Source: UBA1738 sp045538755 (lineage in GTDB: Bacteria > Bacillota > Clostridia > UBA1381). Taken from it: 11,159 bases of DNA. The position numbers and the translations under genes are program-made. The stretch covers positions 1-11,159 of the forward strand of contig JAZQEC010000033.1 in NCBI GenBank assembly GCA_045538755.1. Direction: 5' to 3'. Shown piece by piece: positions 10,674 through 11,159 of this stretch. How positions within the stretch are numbered: the stretch's first letter is position 1; the number at the start of each line of letters is the position of its first letter. Under the pieces are notes generated by a model, which ran no database searches, was not told the DNA's origin, and saw only the letters and a program-made list of their open reading frames with translations.

Positions 10674-11159
10674 ATGATTTCCCGGTGCATCAATATAGAC
10701 TGGCTTGAAGTGTATTGCTTAGAGTCCAATGAGTTCTTCCCACTCAACGCTGACTTCTACATCCAGCACGGCTTTGACGTGAGGCAGCGCGATTATGGCA
10801 CGAGGGTTTGGGGCGAAATTTTCACCATCATGGGCACTGACGGGGAGCGGTTGTTAGAAGTAAGACGCGCACCGAAAAGCGCGTCAGGGTTCGTCAATGA
10901 CGGTATTCTCGACCCTCGGACATGTCACATACGCCTGTGCAACCGTACTTGCTACTACACCGACGCAGTAGACAAGCTTAGAATCTTTCTCTACAGCTGG
11001 AAATATGATGTCATGCGTATATCTCGAATTGACATCGCTCTCGACTTTGAGAGGTTCGACTACGGCGACGATCCCGCGAAGTTCTTGAAGCGCTATCTTG
11101 AGGACAAATACTCCAAAATCAATCAGGCCAACATAGCAGCGCATGGACGCGACGGCTGG
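10674..11159 (+). CDS. Replication initiation protein, N-terminal part (continues at base 1)
   Basis: The ATG at 10674 opens a frame with no stop to the junction, then continues in frame at base 1 and ends at 1029. Bases up to 11018 encode residues 1-115, and 11019 onward repeats bases 1-141. The full protein is 457 residues. The segment is followed by an RISRIDIALDF stretch at residues 115-125, which is the conserved R-I-D-x-A-x-D strand of Rep_trans/RstA-like replication initiation factors. Known relatives nick a double-strand origin and stay covalently bound to start rolling-circle replication. The start lies 31 bp after the stop of the 79-aa gene, with no recognisable promoter between, so rep is probably the distal gene of the SSB transcript. 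An earlier in-frame start was not found. Confidence 0.85.
   Translation, partial: MISRCINIDWLEVYCLESNEFFPLNADFYIQHGFDVRQRDYGTRVWGEIFTIMGTDGERLLEVRRAPKSASGFVNDGILDPRTCHIRLCNRTCYYTDAVDKLRIFLYSWKYDVMRISRIDIALDFERFDYGDDPAKFLKRYLEDKYSKINQANIAAHGRDGW
11019..11159. repeat. Terminal overlap identical to bases 1-141 (circular contig)
   Basis: These 141 bases repeat the first 141 bases of the window exactly, compared base by base. The copy lies inside one open reading frame that continues in frame across the junction, so this is the overlap of a circular assembly and not a biological terminal repeat. The unit circle is 11,018 bp. An odd overlap of this length is typical of an assembler k-mer. Confidence 0.95.

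Noticed and set aside
11019..11159. Biological terminal direct repeat of a linear genome
   Set aside because: The repeat lies in the middle of rep and joins the frame perfectly, as expected for a circular contig overlap.

Overview
The window is one complete circular element. Its last 141 bases (11019-11159) repeat its first 141 exactly, so the circle is 11,018 bp and the replication gene runs across the cut point. The host is very probably a Bacteroidota bacterium, most likely from a gut community. Three promoters match the Bacteroidota form (TTG or TTTG, 20 bases, then TAnnTTTG), there are few Shine-Dalgarno sites, and several small Cys-rich proteins are of the kind common on Bacteroidota mobile elements. 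No rRNA, tRNA, CRISPR array or insertion sequence was seen.

Layout. (1) 10674 through the junction to 1029: a 457-residue rolling-circle-type Rep, followed by a 54-aa Cys protein. (2) 1191-2598: hairpins and three small early-type genes (111, 99 and 195 aa), two of them with Cys pairs. (3) About 2760-3920: a 1.2 kb GC-rich block with no credible gene, made of hairpins, repeated modules, a 165-bp tandem duplication and a long nested inverted repeat. (4) Minus strand, 5474 down to 3924: a promoter, a parS-like palindrome, a 95-aa protein, a tyrosine recombinase and a 63-aa ribbon-helix-helix-like protein. The 95-aa and recombinase genes share a duplicated 32-bp leader. A 25-aa membrane peptide lies upstream on the same strand. 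(5) Plus strand, 5843-9053: a strong promoter, two paralogous proteins of 304 and 315 aa, then a lysis cassette of holin-like protein, amidase and a protein with unimolecular-spanin topology, ending in a terminator. (6) 9114-9256: promoter and terminator bracketing a probable small RNA of about 105 nt. (7) 9363-10642: a 128-aa protein, a 35-aa membrane peptide, an SSB and a 79-aa protein leading into rep.

Interpretation (inference). Rep, SSB, a recombinase and a dedicated lysis cassette indicate a small temperate phage, or a phage satellite, that replicates through single-stranded DNA and can integrate. I recognise no terminase, portal, tail, Zot-like ATPase or microvirus capsid gene. The tandem paralogues under the late promoter are the best candidates for virion proteins. 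If they are capsid proteins, this is a small phage lineage I cannot place; if they are not, it is a satellite or plasmid that carries its own lysis genes.
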